Shown: positions 36,521-46,284 of the stretch, in pieces
Layout of the letters: the number at the start of each line of letters is the position of its first letter
How positions within the stretch are numbered: position 1 is the stretch's first letter
Source of the DNA: Lampropedia hyalina DSM 16112
GTDB taxonomy: Bacteria > Pseudomonadota > Gammaproteobacteria > Burkholderiales > Burkholderiaceae_C
Assembly: GCF_900129055.1 (NCBI RefSeq)
Contig: NZ_FQUZ01000010.1
Coordinates: 1 to 64,000, forward strand
Direction: 5' to 3'
Length of the DNA stretch: 64,000 nt
Position numbers and translations under genes: made by a program
The notes under the pieces: model-generated
Told to the model about the DNA's origin: nothing
What the model saw: the letters and a program-made list of their open reading frames with translations, nothing else
The model's database searches: none

Positions 36521-37422
36521 GGCTTGTCCCTTTGCAGGCTGGCCTGCGACACGCTGGCCCCTGGCGGAATGCTTTCGGTGACCCAGACATTGCCACCAAT
36601 CTGCGCGCCCTTGCCCAGCGTGACCCGCCCCAGAATCGTCGCCCCAGCGTAGATCACCACATCGTCCTCCACCACTGGATGGCGCGGCTGCCCTTTGAGC
36701 AGATTGCCTGCCTCGTCCCTGGCAAAGCGGCGCGCGCCCAGCGTCACCGCCTGGTAGATGCGCACGTTGTGGCCGATTTCGGCGGTTTCGCCAATCACCA
36801 CCCCCGTGCCGTGGTCGATGAAGAAACCCGAGCCGATCTGTGCCCCCGGATGAATGTCGATACCGGTCTGACTGTGCGCCAGTTCGGAGATCATGCGTGC
36901 CAGCAGACGCAAGCCCTGCCGGTACAGCACATGGGCAATGCGGTGGTGAATCATGGCCAGAATGCCAGGATAGGAAAGCAGGATTTCGTCCACACCCAGC
37001 GCGGCCGGATCGCCCCGATAGGCTGCCAGCACATCGCTGTCGAGCAGGCGGCGAATGGTGGGCAATTCGCGCACCAGGGTCTGCACCGCCGCTTCAGCCT
37101 GCGAGCGAAGCTGTGCCCCATCGCGCTGACCATGCAGGCGGGCATTGAAGTTCAACTCCAGCGTGGCCTGCTGCACCAGAGCCTGCAATGCAGCGTTGAG
37201 CGTATAGCCCACATAGTAGTCTTCGTTCTCGTGGCGCAGGTCTGTCGGCCCCAGGCGCATCGGAAACAACGCACCCTTGAGCTGTTCCACGATATGCTGT
37301 ACCGCATCGATGGACGGCAATTCGCGTGCAGCCGGATCCTTGACCCGCTGCTGCGACTCACGCCATTCATCCCGCACCTGGTGCAGTGCCTGCACCACCT
37401 CACTCACATCAAACTGGGCCAA
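36517..37422 (-). CDS. Serine O-acetyltransferase (EpsC-type)
   Basis: The enzyme acetylates serine to O-acetylserine, the precursor of cysteine. The 301-residue protein has an alpha-helical N-terminal half and a left-handed beta-helix with hexapeptide repeats: TGIDIHPGAQIGSGFFIDHGTG, then VVIGETAEIGHNVRIYQ and PVVEDDVVIYAGATILG. The active His and Asp are in the IDIHPGA and FIDHGTG segments. It is part of the encapsulin operon, upstream of the XRE and shell genes, and would supply cysteine for the desulfurase. A distinct housekeeping cysE may exist elsewhere in the genome. Confidence 0.93.
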   Translation of the reverse strand: MAQFDVSEVVQALHQVRDEWRESQQRVKDPAARELPSIDAVQHIVEQLKGALFPMRLGPTDLRHENEDYYVGYTLNAALQALVQQATLELNFNARLHGQRDGAQLRSQAEAAVQTLVRELPTIRRLLDSDVLAAYRGDPAALGVDEILLSYPGILAMIHHRIAHVLYRQGLRLLARMISELAHSQTGIDIHPGAQIGSGFFIDHGTGVVIGETAEIGHNVRIYQAVTLGARRFARDEAGNLLKGQPRHPVVEDDVVIYAGATILGRVTLGKGAQIGGNVWVTESIPPGASVSQASLQRDKP

Positions 37423-37482
37423 TTGATTTCTCCGCAGGGCAATCGTTATTTTTCTGGACAGAAGGAAGGCTCAGGGGGCGAA

Positions 37483-37962
37483 TCAGTCCTGCACCCAGGG
37501 CAGACCACGGAAACGCCAGCCATCGGCATGACCGCGCTGCCCCGTGGCATCGATCTCGCCCTCGAATCCTTCCAGCACATTGAAGACGTGGGTGAAGCCT
37601 GCCTGGGTAGCGGCCTGGGCAGCCGAGACCGACCGCTTGCCCGAGCGGCACAACAGCAGGGCCACGGCTTCCTTGCCACCGCGCGAGGCCAGCTTGGCTT
37701 CCAGCTCGCGCACGAAACGGGGGTTGCGCGTCAGTGCCGTGCCAGTGGCCCATGGCACATGGACATTGCCGGGCACCTGCCCGACAAACTTGAGTTCTTC
37801 CGCAGAACGCACATCCACCAGAGCCGCCTCGCCGCTCTGGAGCAAGTCCCACGCCTGCTGGGGCGTGACACTGCCTGCATAGCCCAGTTGGGCGGCGATG
37901 GATTTTTCCAGTTCTTCCCGCAGAATTTCTGGAATGCTGATTTCTGCAATGTCGTCGGCCAT
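37483..37962 (-). CDS. Single-domain rhodanese of the encapsulin operon
   Basis: This 159-residue protein is probably cytoplasmic. A rhodanese domain spans about residues 30-150. LVDVRSAEELKFVG is the structural motif and LLCRSGKRSVSAA the active loop, with catalytic Cys in CRSGKRS. An N-terminal helical piece of 25 residues (EISIPEILREELEKSIAAQLG) precedes it. It transfers sulfane sulfur to acceptors. It is the first gene of the minus-strand sulfur operon, 60 bp upstream of the acetyltransferase gene. The AT-rich region after 37963 probably holds the operon promoter. Confidence 0.9.
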   Translation of the reverse strand: MADDIAEISIPEILREELEKSIAAQLGYAGSVTPQQAWDLLQSGEAALVDVRSAEELKFVGQVPGNVHVPWATGTALTRNPRFVRELEAKLASRGGKEAVALLLCRSGKRSVSAAQAATQAGFTHVFNVLEGFEGEIDATGQRGHADGWRFRGLPWVQD

Positions 37963-38298
37963 CTCGATTTCCTTTCTTGTTGGTCTTGCATGGTGTCTAA
38001 AGCCGACAATTTAGTTTTTTTTCAGTCAAACCACAAAGAATAAAAAGATTTTTCAATATACAGAAAAGTAATTTTTGTGTAGGACAGGTCATCCACCAGA
38101 TTCGCCATCGCGCAAACCTTCCTTAATGCAAGCAAACCCTTGCGAAGCAGTCCACAAAGCCCCCGCAATGGCTGGTTCAAGACGAGCGTCATACAATGGA
38201 ACCTGCACCGACCGCCCACAAGGAGACAAGGTTGGTGCAATGGACTTTTTACCTATTTTCCCCAGGGCCACAGCCCGACACCAGTCGCATTCAATACC
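37963..38298. promoter_or_regulatory. Divergent promoter region between the sulfur operon and the malic enzyme gene
   Basis: This 336-bp gap is AT-rich on the left (38000-38080), including TTTTTTTT and TATA-like stretches fitting a promoter for the rhodanese gene on the minus strand. A TTGACT lies at about 38024-38029 on that strand. On the plus strand TACAAT near 38208 could be a -10 for the malic enzyme gene. No clear palindromic operator or terminator was seen. Confidence 0.3.
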
Positions 38299-40602
38299 AT
38301 GCCTGACAACAGCACCCCGATTCAAAAAAGCGTTTTGCTGCGCGAAGCAGCCCTGGAATACCACGAGAAACCCAAGCCGGGCAAGATAGGGGTAATGGCA
38401 ACCAAGCAGCTCATCAACCAGCATGATCTGTCGCTGGCCTACTCGCCCGGCGTGGCCGCGCCCTGCGAGGAAATCCAGAAAGATCCCGCCAACGCGGCCC
38501 GTTACACCAGCCGCGCCAATCTGGTGGGTGTCATCAGCAACGGCACTGCCGTGCTGGGTCTGGGCAACATCGGCGCACTGGCCAGCAAGCCTGTCATGGA
38601 AGGCAAGGCGGTGCTGTTCAAGAAGTTCTCCGGCATCGATGTATTCGACATCGAAATCGACGAGCTGGACCCCGACAAGCTGATCGACATCATCGCCTCG
38701 CTGGAGCCGACCTTCGGCGGTATCAACCTCGAAGACATCAAGGCCCCCGAGTGCTTCTACATTGAGCGCGAGCTGCGCAAGCGCATGAAGATTCCGGTCT
38801 TCCACGACGACCAGCACGGCACGGCCATCGTGGTCGGTGCGGCGGTGCTGGGCGGCCTGAAAGTGGTGGGCAAGGACATCCGCGAAGTGAAGCTGGTGAC
38901 ATCCGGCGCGGGTGCGGCCGCGCTGGCCTGCCTGGGCCTGTTGCTCAAGCTGGGCCTGCCACGCGAGAACATCTGGGTCACGGACATCCACGGGCTGGTC
39001 TATGAAGGCCGCACCGAGCTGATGGACGAAACCAAGGCGGCCTTCGTCCAGAAAACCGAGCAACGCACCCTGGCCGAAGCCATCGACGGTGCAGACGTGT
39101 TCCTGGGACTGTCGGCAGGCGGCGTGCTCAAGCAGGACATGGTGGCCCGCATGGCCGCCAAGCCGCTGATTCTGGCACTGGCCAACCCCAGCCCGGAAAT
39201 CAACCCCGACGATGTCAAGGCCGTGCGCGACGATGCCGTCATTGCCACCGGCCGCACCGACTACCCCAACCAGGTGAACAACGTCCTGTGCTTCCCCTAC
39301 ATCTTCCGGGGGGCACTGGACTGTGGCGCGACCGCCATCACCGACGAGATGGAAATCGCCGCCGTCAATGCCATCGTTGATCTGGCGCAGGCCGAGCAGA
39401 GCGAGGAAGTGGCACGCGCCTATGTGGGTGAAAAACTCAGCTTCGGGCCGGAATACGTCATTCCCAAGCCATTCGATCCGCGCCTGATGACCAATATCGC
39501 ACCTGCGGTGGCACAGGCCGCACACGACAGCGGTGTGGCTCTGCGTCCCATCACCGACATGGATGCCTATCGCCAGAGCCTGCAAAACTTCGTCTATGCC
39601 TCCGGCACGATGATGAAGCCCATCATCCGCGCTGCCAAAAACTCCAGCAACAAGCGCATCGCCTATGCCGAAGGCGAGGAAGAGCGCATTCTGCGCGCCG
39701 CCCAGATCGTGGTGGACGACAAGATTGCACGCCCCACGCTGATTGGCCGCCCCTCCGTCATTGCCCAGCGCATCGAAAAATTCGGGCTGCGCCTCAAAGA
39801 GGACCGCGACTACGATGTCATCAACGTAGAGAAGGACGACCGCTATAACGACTTCTGGAAAACCTATTACCAGATGACGGCACGCAAGGGCGTGACCCAG
39901 CCGATTGCCAAGATCGAAATGCGCCGCCGCCTGGCCCTGATCGGCAGCATGCTGCTGCACAAAGGCTACGTCGATGGCCTGATTACCGGCACCTGGGGCC
40001 ACAGCAACATGCACCTGCACTACATTGACCAGGTGATCGGCAAGAAACCCGGTGCCAAGACCTACGCGGCCATGAACGCGCTGATTCTGCCCGACCGGCA
40101 AATCTTCCTGGTCGATACCCACGTCAATTACGACCCCAGCGCAGAGCAACTGGCAGAAATCACCATCGCTGCCGCCGAAGAAGTGCAACGCTTCGGCATC
40201 CACCCGCGTGTGGCCCTGCTCTCGCATTCCAGCTTCGGCAGCAGCAACCAGCCCAGTGCCGTGAAAATGCGCGAAACACTGGAATTGCTGAAGATTCAAG
40301 CCCCTTGGCTGGACGTGGACGGCGAGATGCACGGCGATCTGGCCCTCGATGGCAATGCCCGCGCCACCTACCTGCCCGACTCTCCGCTGCAAGGCAATGC
40401 CAACCTGCTGGTACTGCCGAACATCGATGCGGCCAACATCGCCTACAACCTGCTGAAGGTGGCGGCAGGCAACAACATTGCCATCGGCCCCATCCTGCTC
40501 AATGCCGCCAAGCCCGTGCATGTGCTCACCCCCAGCACCACGGTGCGCCGCATCGTCAATATGACGGCCCTGGCGGTGGTGGATGCCAGCTCGCCGCGCT
40601 GA
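38299..40602 (+). CDS. maeB: NADP-dependent malic enzyme with phosphotransacetylase-like domain
   Basis: MaeB decarboxylates malate to pyruvate with NADP. This 767-residue protein has the malic enzyme domain in residues 1-425 ([43 protein letters not shown] with the metal and substrate residues, [12 protein letters not shown]). A C-terminal domain (about 430-765) is related to phosphate acetyltransferase ([30 protein letters not shown]) and is thought to be regulatory, not catalytic. The ATG at 38299 has a weak Shine-Dalgarno, but the family starts here; the longer frame from 38140 is unlike it. Confidence 0.95.
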   Translation: MPDNSTPIQKSVLLREAALEYHEKPKPGKIGVMATKQLINQHDLSLAYSPGVAAPCEEIQKDPANAARYTSRANLVGVISNGTAVLGLGNIGALASKPVMEGKAVLFKKFSGIDVFDIEIDELDPDKLIDIIASLEPTFGGINLEDIKAPECFYIERELRKRMKIPVFHDDQHGTAIVVGAAVLGGLKVVGKDIREVKLVTSGAGAAALACLGLLLKLGLPRENIWVTDIHGLVYEGRTELMDETKAAFVQKTEQRTLAEAIDGADVFLGLSAGGVLKQDMVARMAAKPLILALANPSPEINPDDVKAVRDDAVIATGRTDYPNQVNNVLCFPYIFRGALDCGATAITDEMEIAAVNAIVDLAQAEQSEEVARAYVGEKLSFGPEYVIPKPFDPRLMTNIAPAVAQAAHDSGVALRPITDMDAYRQSLQNFVYASGTMMKPIIRAAKNSSNKRIAYAEGEEERILRAAQIVVDDKIARPTLIGRPSVIAQRIEKFGLRLKEDRDYDVINVEKDDRYNDFWKTYYQMTARKGVTQPIAKIEMRRRLALIGSMLLHKGYVDGLITGTWGHSNMHLHYIDQVIGKKPGAKTYAAMNALILPDRQIFLVDTHVNYDPSAEQLAEITIAAAEEVQRFGIHPRVALLSHSSFGSSNQPSAVKMRETLELLKIQAPWLDVDGEMHGDLALDGNARATYLPDSPLQGNANLLVLPNIDAANIAYNLLKVAAGNNIAIGPILLNAAKPVHVLTPSTTVRRIVNMTALAVVDASSPR

Positions 40603-40618
40603 GAGCGACGACACGCGT

Positions 40619-40957
40619 ATGCCTGCCTTCCAGCAGCCACCCGCTGCCCGCCCGCCGCGCCGCAACCAGCCCGTGACGCTGGAGCAGGCAGCGCATGAAG
40701 CCCCGATGCTGGCGCACCTGCTGCGGCAGGCCCAGCAATCACAGGCCATGCTGGCCCTGGTGCAGGCACTGGTTCCCCCCGGCCTGTTCCGCAGTCTGCG
40801 TGCCGGAGCAGTGGAAAATCAGCAATGGTGCCTGTTCGTGGCCAATGCCCCGGCGGCAGCCAAGCTGCGCCAGCTCACCCCGGCCCTGACAGCGCATCTG
40901 CGCACCAAGGGCTACGCCATTCAGGGCATTCGGGTGCTGGTGTCACCGGTACGGTAA
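40619..40957 (+). CDS. DciA/DUF721-like protein
   Basis: This 112-residue basic protein resembles DUF721/DciA proteins, which help load the replicative helicase DnaB in bacteria lacking DnaC. LEQAAHEAPMLAHLLRQAQQSQAML and the KH-like core WCLFVANAPAAAKLRQLTPALTAHL are the visible signs. It starts 17 bases after the malic enzyme stop. The match is moderate, as I judge it only by pattern. The 3' flank is an inserted repeat element. Confidence 0.6.
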   Translation: MPAFQQPPAARPPRRNQPVTLEQAAHEAPMLAHLLRQAQQSQAMLALVQALVPPGLFRSLRAGAVENQQWCLFVANAPAAAKLRQLTPALTAHLRTKGYAIQGIRVLVSPVR

Positions 40958-40973
40958 CGATGGCCGCCGCTTA

Positions 40974-41156
40974 GAACGTGTTTACGATCTCGGCGCGAGT
41001 GCTGTTGTGCCTCAAGAGGCGTAGCTGCAAGGCGAAAACCGCAGTCGGGCTGGTGGCCCGGCGAGGATTTTCAACGCCGCAGATGCGCCTCTTGAGGGGC
41101 AACCCACAGGGTATGGCGTAGCCATACAGCTGCGCGACGAGATCGTAAACACGTTC
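40974..41156. repeat. TAA-flanked inverted-repeat element B
   Basis: The ends GAACGTGTTTACGATCTCG and its complement (perfect over 19 bases) bound 183 bp. TTA lies on both sides (40971-40973, and 41157-41159, which is the ribF stop codon read on the minus strand). Inside are CCTCAAGAGGCG and its complement, and a core at 41026-41082 nearly identical to that of element C read on the opposite strand. Confidence 0.85.
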
Positions 41157-42155
41157 TTATGGAAGGTTGAACCACGCCCGCGCATCGGCGGTGTCGCGGG
41201 CAATGCCTTCGGTCAGGGCTTGCAGGCTGGGGTATTTCAGCTCATCGTGCAGTTTGTGCAGCAATTCCACGCGGATGACCTTGCCATAGCCGCCTTCGCG
41301 CCCCAGGTGGGCAGGCCAGTCCAGGCAGTGGGTCTCCAGCAGAACACGCCCGCCATTGACATCGTTCGGATCGAGTGATGGGCGGATGCCCAGATTCGCC
41401 ACCCCCGGCAAGGGCTTGTCGTCCAGCCCATGCACCTGCACAACGAAGATGCCACTGGCAGCGGGCTTCCAGTGCTTGAAGTGCAGGTTCAGCGTGCGAA
41501 AGCCATCGCTGGCAGCCGTGCTGCTGGCCCCCAGTTGCCGCCCCAGCTTGCGCCCATGCAGCACATGGCCGCTGATGGCATAGGGCCTGCCCAGCAGTTC
41601 GGCGGCATCGGCCATGCGCCCTTCGCGCAGCGCGTGGCGCACCTCCGAACTGGACACACGCACCCCGTGAACCTCGTAGCTGTTCATGCGGGCCACGTCG
41701 AAGCCATGCTGGCGACCGAGCCGGTCCAGCAAGGCGTAATCGCCGCGCCGATCCTTGCCGAACAGAAAATCGTCGCCCACCAGCACATACCTGGCCTGCA
41801 AGGCCTGCACCAGCACACGCTCCACGAACGCCTCTGGCTCCAGTTGTGACAGTGCGCGGTTGAACGCCAGCATGACGGTCTGGTCGATCTGCGTCGTGCC
41901 CAGATCGGCCAGCTTGTCGCGCAGTGTGCCGATGCGTGCAGGGGCGATCTCGGGCCGGTTCAGCACCTTGGCGAAATAGTCGCGCGGGTGTGGCTCGAAG
42001 GTCAGGGCGCAACTGGTGATGCCACGGATGGCCGCCTCGTTGCGCAACAGGGCCAACATGGCCTGATGGCCCCGGTGCAGGCCGTCGAAGTTGCCGATGG
42101 TGACGGCACAGCCCTTGGCAATGCCGCTTTGGTGAATGCCGCGAAAAACTCTCAT
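41157..42155 (-). CDS. ribF: Bifunctional riboflavin kinase/FAD synthetase
   Basis: The enzyme makes FMN and then FAD. The 332-residue protein has an N-terminal FMN adenylyltransferase domain (CAVTIGNFDGLHRGHQAML at about 15-33, FLFGKDRRGD later, and RVSSSEVRHALREGRM). A C-terminal riboflavin kinase domain follows (PYAISGHVLHGRKLGR, NLGIRPSLD, LETHCLDW). No FMN riboswitch is visible before it. Its stop codon is the trinucleotide flanking repeat element B. Confidence 0.96.
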   Translation of the reverse strand: MRVFRGIHQSGIAKGCAVTIGNFDGLHRGHQAMLALLRNEAAIRGITSCALTFEPHPRDYFAKVLNRPEIAPARIGTLRDKLADLGTTQIDQTVMLAFNRALSQLEPEAFVERVLVQALQARYVLVGDDFLFGKDRRGDYALLDRLGRQHGFDVARMNSYEVHGVRVSSSEVRHALREGRMADAAELLGRPYAISGHVLHGRKLGRQLGASSTAASDGFRTLNLHFKHWKPAASGIFVVQVHGLDDKPLPGVANLGIRPSLDPNDVNGGRVLLETHCLDWPAHLGREGGYGKVIRVELLHKLHDELKYPSLQALTEGIARDTADARAWFNLP

Positions 42156-42177
42156 GGTGCTTCTTCGATCCGTTGGT

Positions 42178-43509
42178 TCAGGCAGGCTTGCGGGCTGTGA
42201 TTACCACGCCCACTACCGGCTGGCCCCGTTCGGTTCGCAAGGGCTGCTCCAGCAGTTCAATCTGCACAAAACCTGCTGCTTCCAGCCAGGCTTGCAATGC
42301 GGTTTGGTGGTGCGCATAGCGGCCATTGGCTTGCAGCACATAGCCACGCTCTGCGCCAGCTTGCGCATCGGCCTTTTCGGTGGAGCCGATGAAAACCCCG
42401 CCAGCGGTCAGAATGCGCCCGGCATGGACAATGGCTTGGGCCAGATCACCCACATACGGAAATACATCCAGCGCGGTGATGATCTGGTACTGGTCGGACG
42501 GGGTATCGCGCAGTGCATCGAGCACATTCACCTGGTGCAGTTTGTCGTACACCCCGTGGCGCGCCGCCCTGTCCAGCATGGGGCGTGAAATATCCACCCC
42601 GACCACTGCGCCCTGCCAAGGCCCCAGGTACAGGCCCAGCAGACCCGTGCCACAACCCAGGTCAAGTAGATGCCCGTCCCTGGCAGGGAACAGGCTCCGC
42701 AGTTCTTCAGCCACCTGCTGGGGCAACTGGTAGCCCAGCACCCGCACCATGTGGATGTCGTAGCCTTCGGCCATGCCATCGAAGCGCAAGCGCAGCAGTT
42801 CGACGGGCTGCACCGGCGGAGTCTGCCCCTGGGTCCATTGCTCGTAATAGCGGTACACGGGATCGTCGGGCTGCTGTTGCAGCAGCACCTGCACATCGGC
42901 AGCGGCCTCTGTCGGGCGTTGGGCCTCGACCAGGGCCTCCAGGCGTGCCAGACGCGCCGGGGCATTCTGCGGCTCGCGTTCCAGCACCTGTGCCCACAGC
43001 ACCAGAGCCTCATCCAGCCGCCCCACGGCAGCCAGATCGCGTGCCAGATAGTCCTGCAACAGCGTGTCGTTCGAGCGCAGTTGCAGGCCCTGCTGCAACC
43101 AGCGGATGGCACGCCCCAGATCGCCACTGCGGTGGGCAATATCCACCAGATTGAGCAGCACCGGCAATTGCGTCGGTGCCAACCGGAACACCTGATCGGC
43201 CTGCTCCAGGGCACGCGTGAAACGATTGCTGCGCGCCAGCAGCAAGGCCAGCTCCAGTTGCGCAGGCCACCATTGCGGTGCCAGCCGCGCTGCGTGCTCC
43301 AGTGCCTCGATGGCCTGATCGGTCTTGCCCGATTTCTCGGCCAGCACACCGCCCAGCATGAAGATGCGCGGATCGTTCGGATGGCTGCGCTGCGCCTGAT
43401 TCAGCAACTGCGCCACTTCAGGCAGGGCATTGCGGCCCAGGGCCTGCTGGGCACGCGCCAGCAGCGCGGCCAGGGGATCGGTAGGGGTCTGGTTTGGGGT
43501 AGGCTTCAT
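42178..43509 (-). CDS. TPR-repeat protein with SAM-dependent methyltransferase domain
   Basis: This 443-residue protein has several tetratricopeptide repeats over about residues 10-230 (for example ALGRNALPEVAQLLNQAQRS, QAIEALEHAARLAPQW, RAIRWLQQGLQLRSND). A class I methyltransferase domain follows (LLDLGCGTGLLGLYLGPW at about 293-310, VVGVDISRPMLDRA, ITALDVFPYVGDL). The combination suggests a protein-directed methyltransferase, but the target is unknown. It is 23 bp upstream of ribF on the same strand. The start at 43509 is preferred; the longer frame adds a basic stretch. Confidence 0.83.
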   Translation of the reverse strand: MKPTPNQTPTDPLAALLARAQQALGRNALPEVAQLLNQAQRSHPNDPRIFMLGGVLAEKSGKTDQAIEALEHAARLAPQWWPAQLELALLLARSNRFTRALEQADQVFRLAPTQLPVLLNLVDIAHRSGDLGRAIRWLQQGLQLRSNDTLLQDYLARDLAAVGRLDEALVLWAQVLEREPQNAPARLARLEALVEAQRPTEAAADVQVLLQQQPDDPVYRYYEQWTQGQTPPVQPVELLRLRFDGMAEGYDIHMVRVLGYQLPQQVAEELRSLFPARDGHLLDLGCGTGLLGLYLGPWQGAVVGVDISRPMLDRAARHGVYDKLHQVNVLDALRDTPSDQYQIITALDVFPYVGDLAQAIVHAGRILTAGGVFIGSTEKADAQAGAERGYVLQANGRYAHHQTALQAWLEAAGFVQIELLEQPLRTERGQPVVGVVITARKPA

Positions 43510-43617
43510 GAAAACTCGAACAAGGGCCACGGCACGCATTGGCAGGCAACGCACTGGCATTCGCGCCGTGGTGAAAAACAAGCCAGCCATTATGAAGGAT
43601 GGCAGGCATGGGTGGCA

Positions 43618-44943
43618 TCAGGCAAACAGGTAGCTGCAAATGGCCACAGCGGCCACCACTGCCACCACATCGGCCGTCAGTGCCGCCAGCAGCGTGTGGC
43701 GGATGCGCCGAATCTGCACGGCCCCGAAATACACGGCCAACACATAAAACGTGGTTTCGGTGGAGCCTTGAATGGTGGAGACCAGATAGCCCACATAGCT
43801 GTCGGGGCCAATCGTCGGGTCGTGGATGATGGCACTCATCACCCCATATGCCCCCGAGCCGGACAGAGGCCGCAGCAACGCCATCGGCAACGCCTCGGCA
43901 GGCAGTCCCAGCGGTGCGGTAAAAACCGCCAGAGCCTGCACGATGACATCCAGCGCGCCACTGGCACGCAACATGCCCACCGCCACCAGAATCGCCACCA
44001 GATACGGCATGATGCGCAGGGCCACCTGAAACCCGTCCTTGGCACCTTCCACGAACGCCTCGTACACGCGCACGCCCCGCGCCCAGCCGAACAGCAGAAA
44101 CGACACCATCAGTCCCGGCACAATCCAGGGGGCAATGGCCCGCCCCCAGACAATGGTGGCAGGAATCGCCAGCAACAGGCCCAGCATGGCCAGCCAGCAC
44201 ACCCAGGCCGGATAGGCACGGTCATCTTCCAGCAGGGCCGCCGTCGGGCCAGCATCATCGGTTGCTGTGCCTGCCGCCGTGTCGCTCACCCACGGGCGTG
44301 CCATCGCCAACTCGTGCGCTGTGGCCTGCCCCACCGGGAAATACCGCTGCACCCACCACGCAGCCGCAATCGCGGCCAGCGTGGACACCACGGTGGCAAA
44401 CAGCGTGGTCGGCAGAATGCCCGCAGGGTCTGCCGAACCAGCAGCCGCGCGGATGGCAATCACCTTCGCTGGCAACAGCGTCACGCCTGAGGTATTGATG
44501 GCCAGAAACATGGCCATCGCATTCGTGGCCGTACCGGGGCGCGGATTGAGCTTGTCCAGCTCCTGCATGGCACGAATGCCAAAGGGCGTGGCCGCATTGC
44601 CCAGCCCCAGCCCATTGGCCGACATGTTCAGAATCATCGCCCCCATGGCTGGGTGATTGGCAGGCACCTGCGGAAACAGCCGCACCATCAGCGGGCGAAT
44701 CAGCCGGGCAATGATGACCAGCATCCCGCCTTCCTCGGCCACCTTCATCAACCCCAGGAACAGGGCAAGAACCCCCACCAGCCCGATGGCCAGCTCAATC
44801 GCACCGGTGGCCGATGCCACCATGCCGCTGGAGAGCAGCTCCATCGGGCCACTGCCCTGCGCCTCGGAAGGCACAAAATGCCACTGCTTCCAAGCCGCAG
44901 TGGCGAATGCGATCAGCACAATCGCCAGAAAAATGATGTTCAT
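43618..44943 (-). CDS. Fused SpmA/SpmB-like nucleoside-recognition membrane protein
   Basis: This 441-residue inner-membrane protein has about ten helices. The first half has GAIELAIGLVGVLALFLGLM, then NMSANGLGLGNAATPFGIRAM and GTATNAMAMFLAINTSGVTLLP, the SpmA pattern. The second half has ASGALDVIVQALAVFTAPLG and STIQGSTETTFYVLAVYFGAV, the SpmB pattern. In spore formers SpmA and SpmB are separate; fused forms are frequent in non-sporulating proteobacteria and their substrate is not known. No partner gene is adjacent; it is upstream of the TPR-methyltransferase on the same strand. Confidence 0.87.
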   Translation of the reverse strand: MNIIFLAIVLIAFATAAWKQWHFVPSEAQGSGPMELLSSGMVASATGAIELAIGLVGVLALFLGLMKVAEEGGMLVIIARLIRPLMVRLFPQVPANHPAMGAMILNMSANGLGLGNAATPFGIRAMQELDKLNPRPGTATNAMAMFLAINTSGVTLLPAKVIAIRAAAGSADPAGILPTTLFATVVSTLAAIAAAWWVQRYFPVGQATAHELAMARPWVSDTAAGTATDDAGPTAALLEDDRAYPAWVCWLAMLGLLLAIPATIVWGRAIAPWIVPGLMVSFLLFGWARGVRVYEAFVEGAKDGFQVALRIMPYLVAILVAVGMLRASGALDVIVQALAVFTAPLGLPAEALPMALLRPLSGSGAYGVMSAIIHDPTIGPDSYVGYLVSTIQGSTETTFYVLAVYFGAVQIRRIRHTLLAALTADVVAVVAAVAICSYLFA

Positions 44944-45202
44944 TGAACCCTCGATTCCACTCCAGGCACCGCCTGGGCTTGGTGTATCCGGCACCCTCTT
45001 TGCACGGGCTTAACAGGCCCTCTGCGAGGCTTTGACATGTTTTTGTCATGCGGGGCCATTATGCTGGCCGCGCCCTGGGTTTACCCAGGGCATTCACAGA
45101 AAAAGCCTTGCCAACCCTGGCGGCGTGCCACTGCGCTCACGCATGACGGGCACCCTCCCGGTTGGTGGAATTTTCACCCAGTATCTCCCAAGCAGAATTC
45201 AC

Positions 45203-46141
45203 ATGGACAAAGATTTCGCCCCCGCGATCAACGATGAACCGGACCTGGGTTCGCAAATCCGGCAACTCCAAGCAGACATCATGGATGATCTGGACGAGGA
45301 GCTGGAACTGGAGATGGACGATGCCAGGCTTGATGCCCTGGTCGGCAACGAAAACGCCTCGGCCACCGACATCTCGCGCCGTCGCTACTTCAGCGAACTG
45401 CTGCGCCTGCAAGGCGAGCTGGTGCGCCTGCAAGACTGGGTGGTTCACAAGAAGCTGAAAGTCGTGGTGCTGTTCGAGGGCCGCGATTCCGCCGGCAAGG
45501 GCGGAGCCATCAAGCGCATCACCCAACGGCTGAACCCGCGCGTCTGCCGCGTTGCCGCCCTGCCCGCGCCCAGCGAGCGCGAGCGCACCCAGTGGTACTT
45601 CCAGCGTTACACCGCCCACCTGCCAGCGGGCGGGGAGATGGTGCTGTTCGACCGCAGCTGGTACAACCGCGCCGGGGTCGAAAGGGTCATGGGTTTTTGC
45701 TCCGATGCCGAATACGAAGAGTTCTTTCGCAGCGTGGTGGAATTCGAGCGCATGCTGATCCGCTCGGGCATCGTGCTCATCAAATACTGGTTCTCCATCA
45801 CCGACGAGGAGCAGAACAAGCGTTTCCTGATGCGCATCCACGATCCGCTCAAGCAATGGAAACTCTCGCCTATGGACCTGGAATCGCGCCGCCGCTGGGA
45901 AGACTACACCAAGGCCAAGGAAACCATGTTCGAGCGCACCCACCATGCCGACTCACCTTGGTGGGTCATCGAAGGCGACGACAAGAAAAGCGCGCGCCTG
46001 AACTGCATCGCCCACCTGCTCGACCAGATTCCGTATGGTGACGTGCCGCACGATCCTGTGCAACTGCCCCCGCGCGTGCACAATCCCGACTACATCCGCC
46101 ACCCCGTGCCGGACACCATGAAAGTGCCACGCATTTATTGA
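45203..46141 (+). CDS. ppk2: Polyphosphate kinase 2
   Basis: PPK2 uses polyphosphate to phosphorylate nucleoside diphosphates, mainly GDP and ADP. The 312-residue protein has the Walker A VVLFEGRDSAGKGGAIK, Walker B-like VLFDRSWYNRAGVERVMGFC, lid residues RIHDPLKQWKLSPMD, and C-terminal WWVIEGDDKKSARLNCIAHLL. An acidic N-terminal 60 residues (MDDLDEELELEMDDARLD) precedes the kinase core. It looks like the single-domain class I type. In the 259-bp gap before it, TTGACA at about 45033 could be a -35 element, but no good -10 was found. Confidence 0.93.
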   Translation: MDKDFAPAINDEPDLGSQIRQLQADIMDDLDEELELEMDDARLDALVGNENASATDISRRRYFSELLRLQGELVRLQDWVVHKKLKVVVLFEGRDSAGKGGAIKRITQRLNPRVCRVAALPAPSERERTQWYFQRYTAHLPAGGEMVLFDRSWYNRAGVERVMGFCSDAEYEEFFRSVVEFERMLIRSGIVLIKYWFSITDEEQNKRFLMRIHDPLKQWKLSPMDLESRRRWEDYTKAKETMFERTHHADSPWWVIEGDDKKSARLNCIAHLLDQIPYGDVPHDPVQLPPRVHNPDYIRHPVPDTMKVPRIY

Positions 46142-46284
46142 GCGGTCACATCCGAAAGGGGCAGTGGCATTCAGAGGTGAGGGCCTGCCCCGTTCATGCA
46201 GGCCCATGTTGGCAGCGGCAACCGGTAAGCAGCCGGGTAAAATAGTCCGCTTTGTCCTCTTTACCGACACACTCGGCCACGCGC

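Noticed and set aside
38089-40749. An 886-codon minus-strand open frame opposite the malic enzyme gene
   Set aside because: It is a His/Val-rich mirror of the malic enzyme frame with no family pattern.
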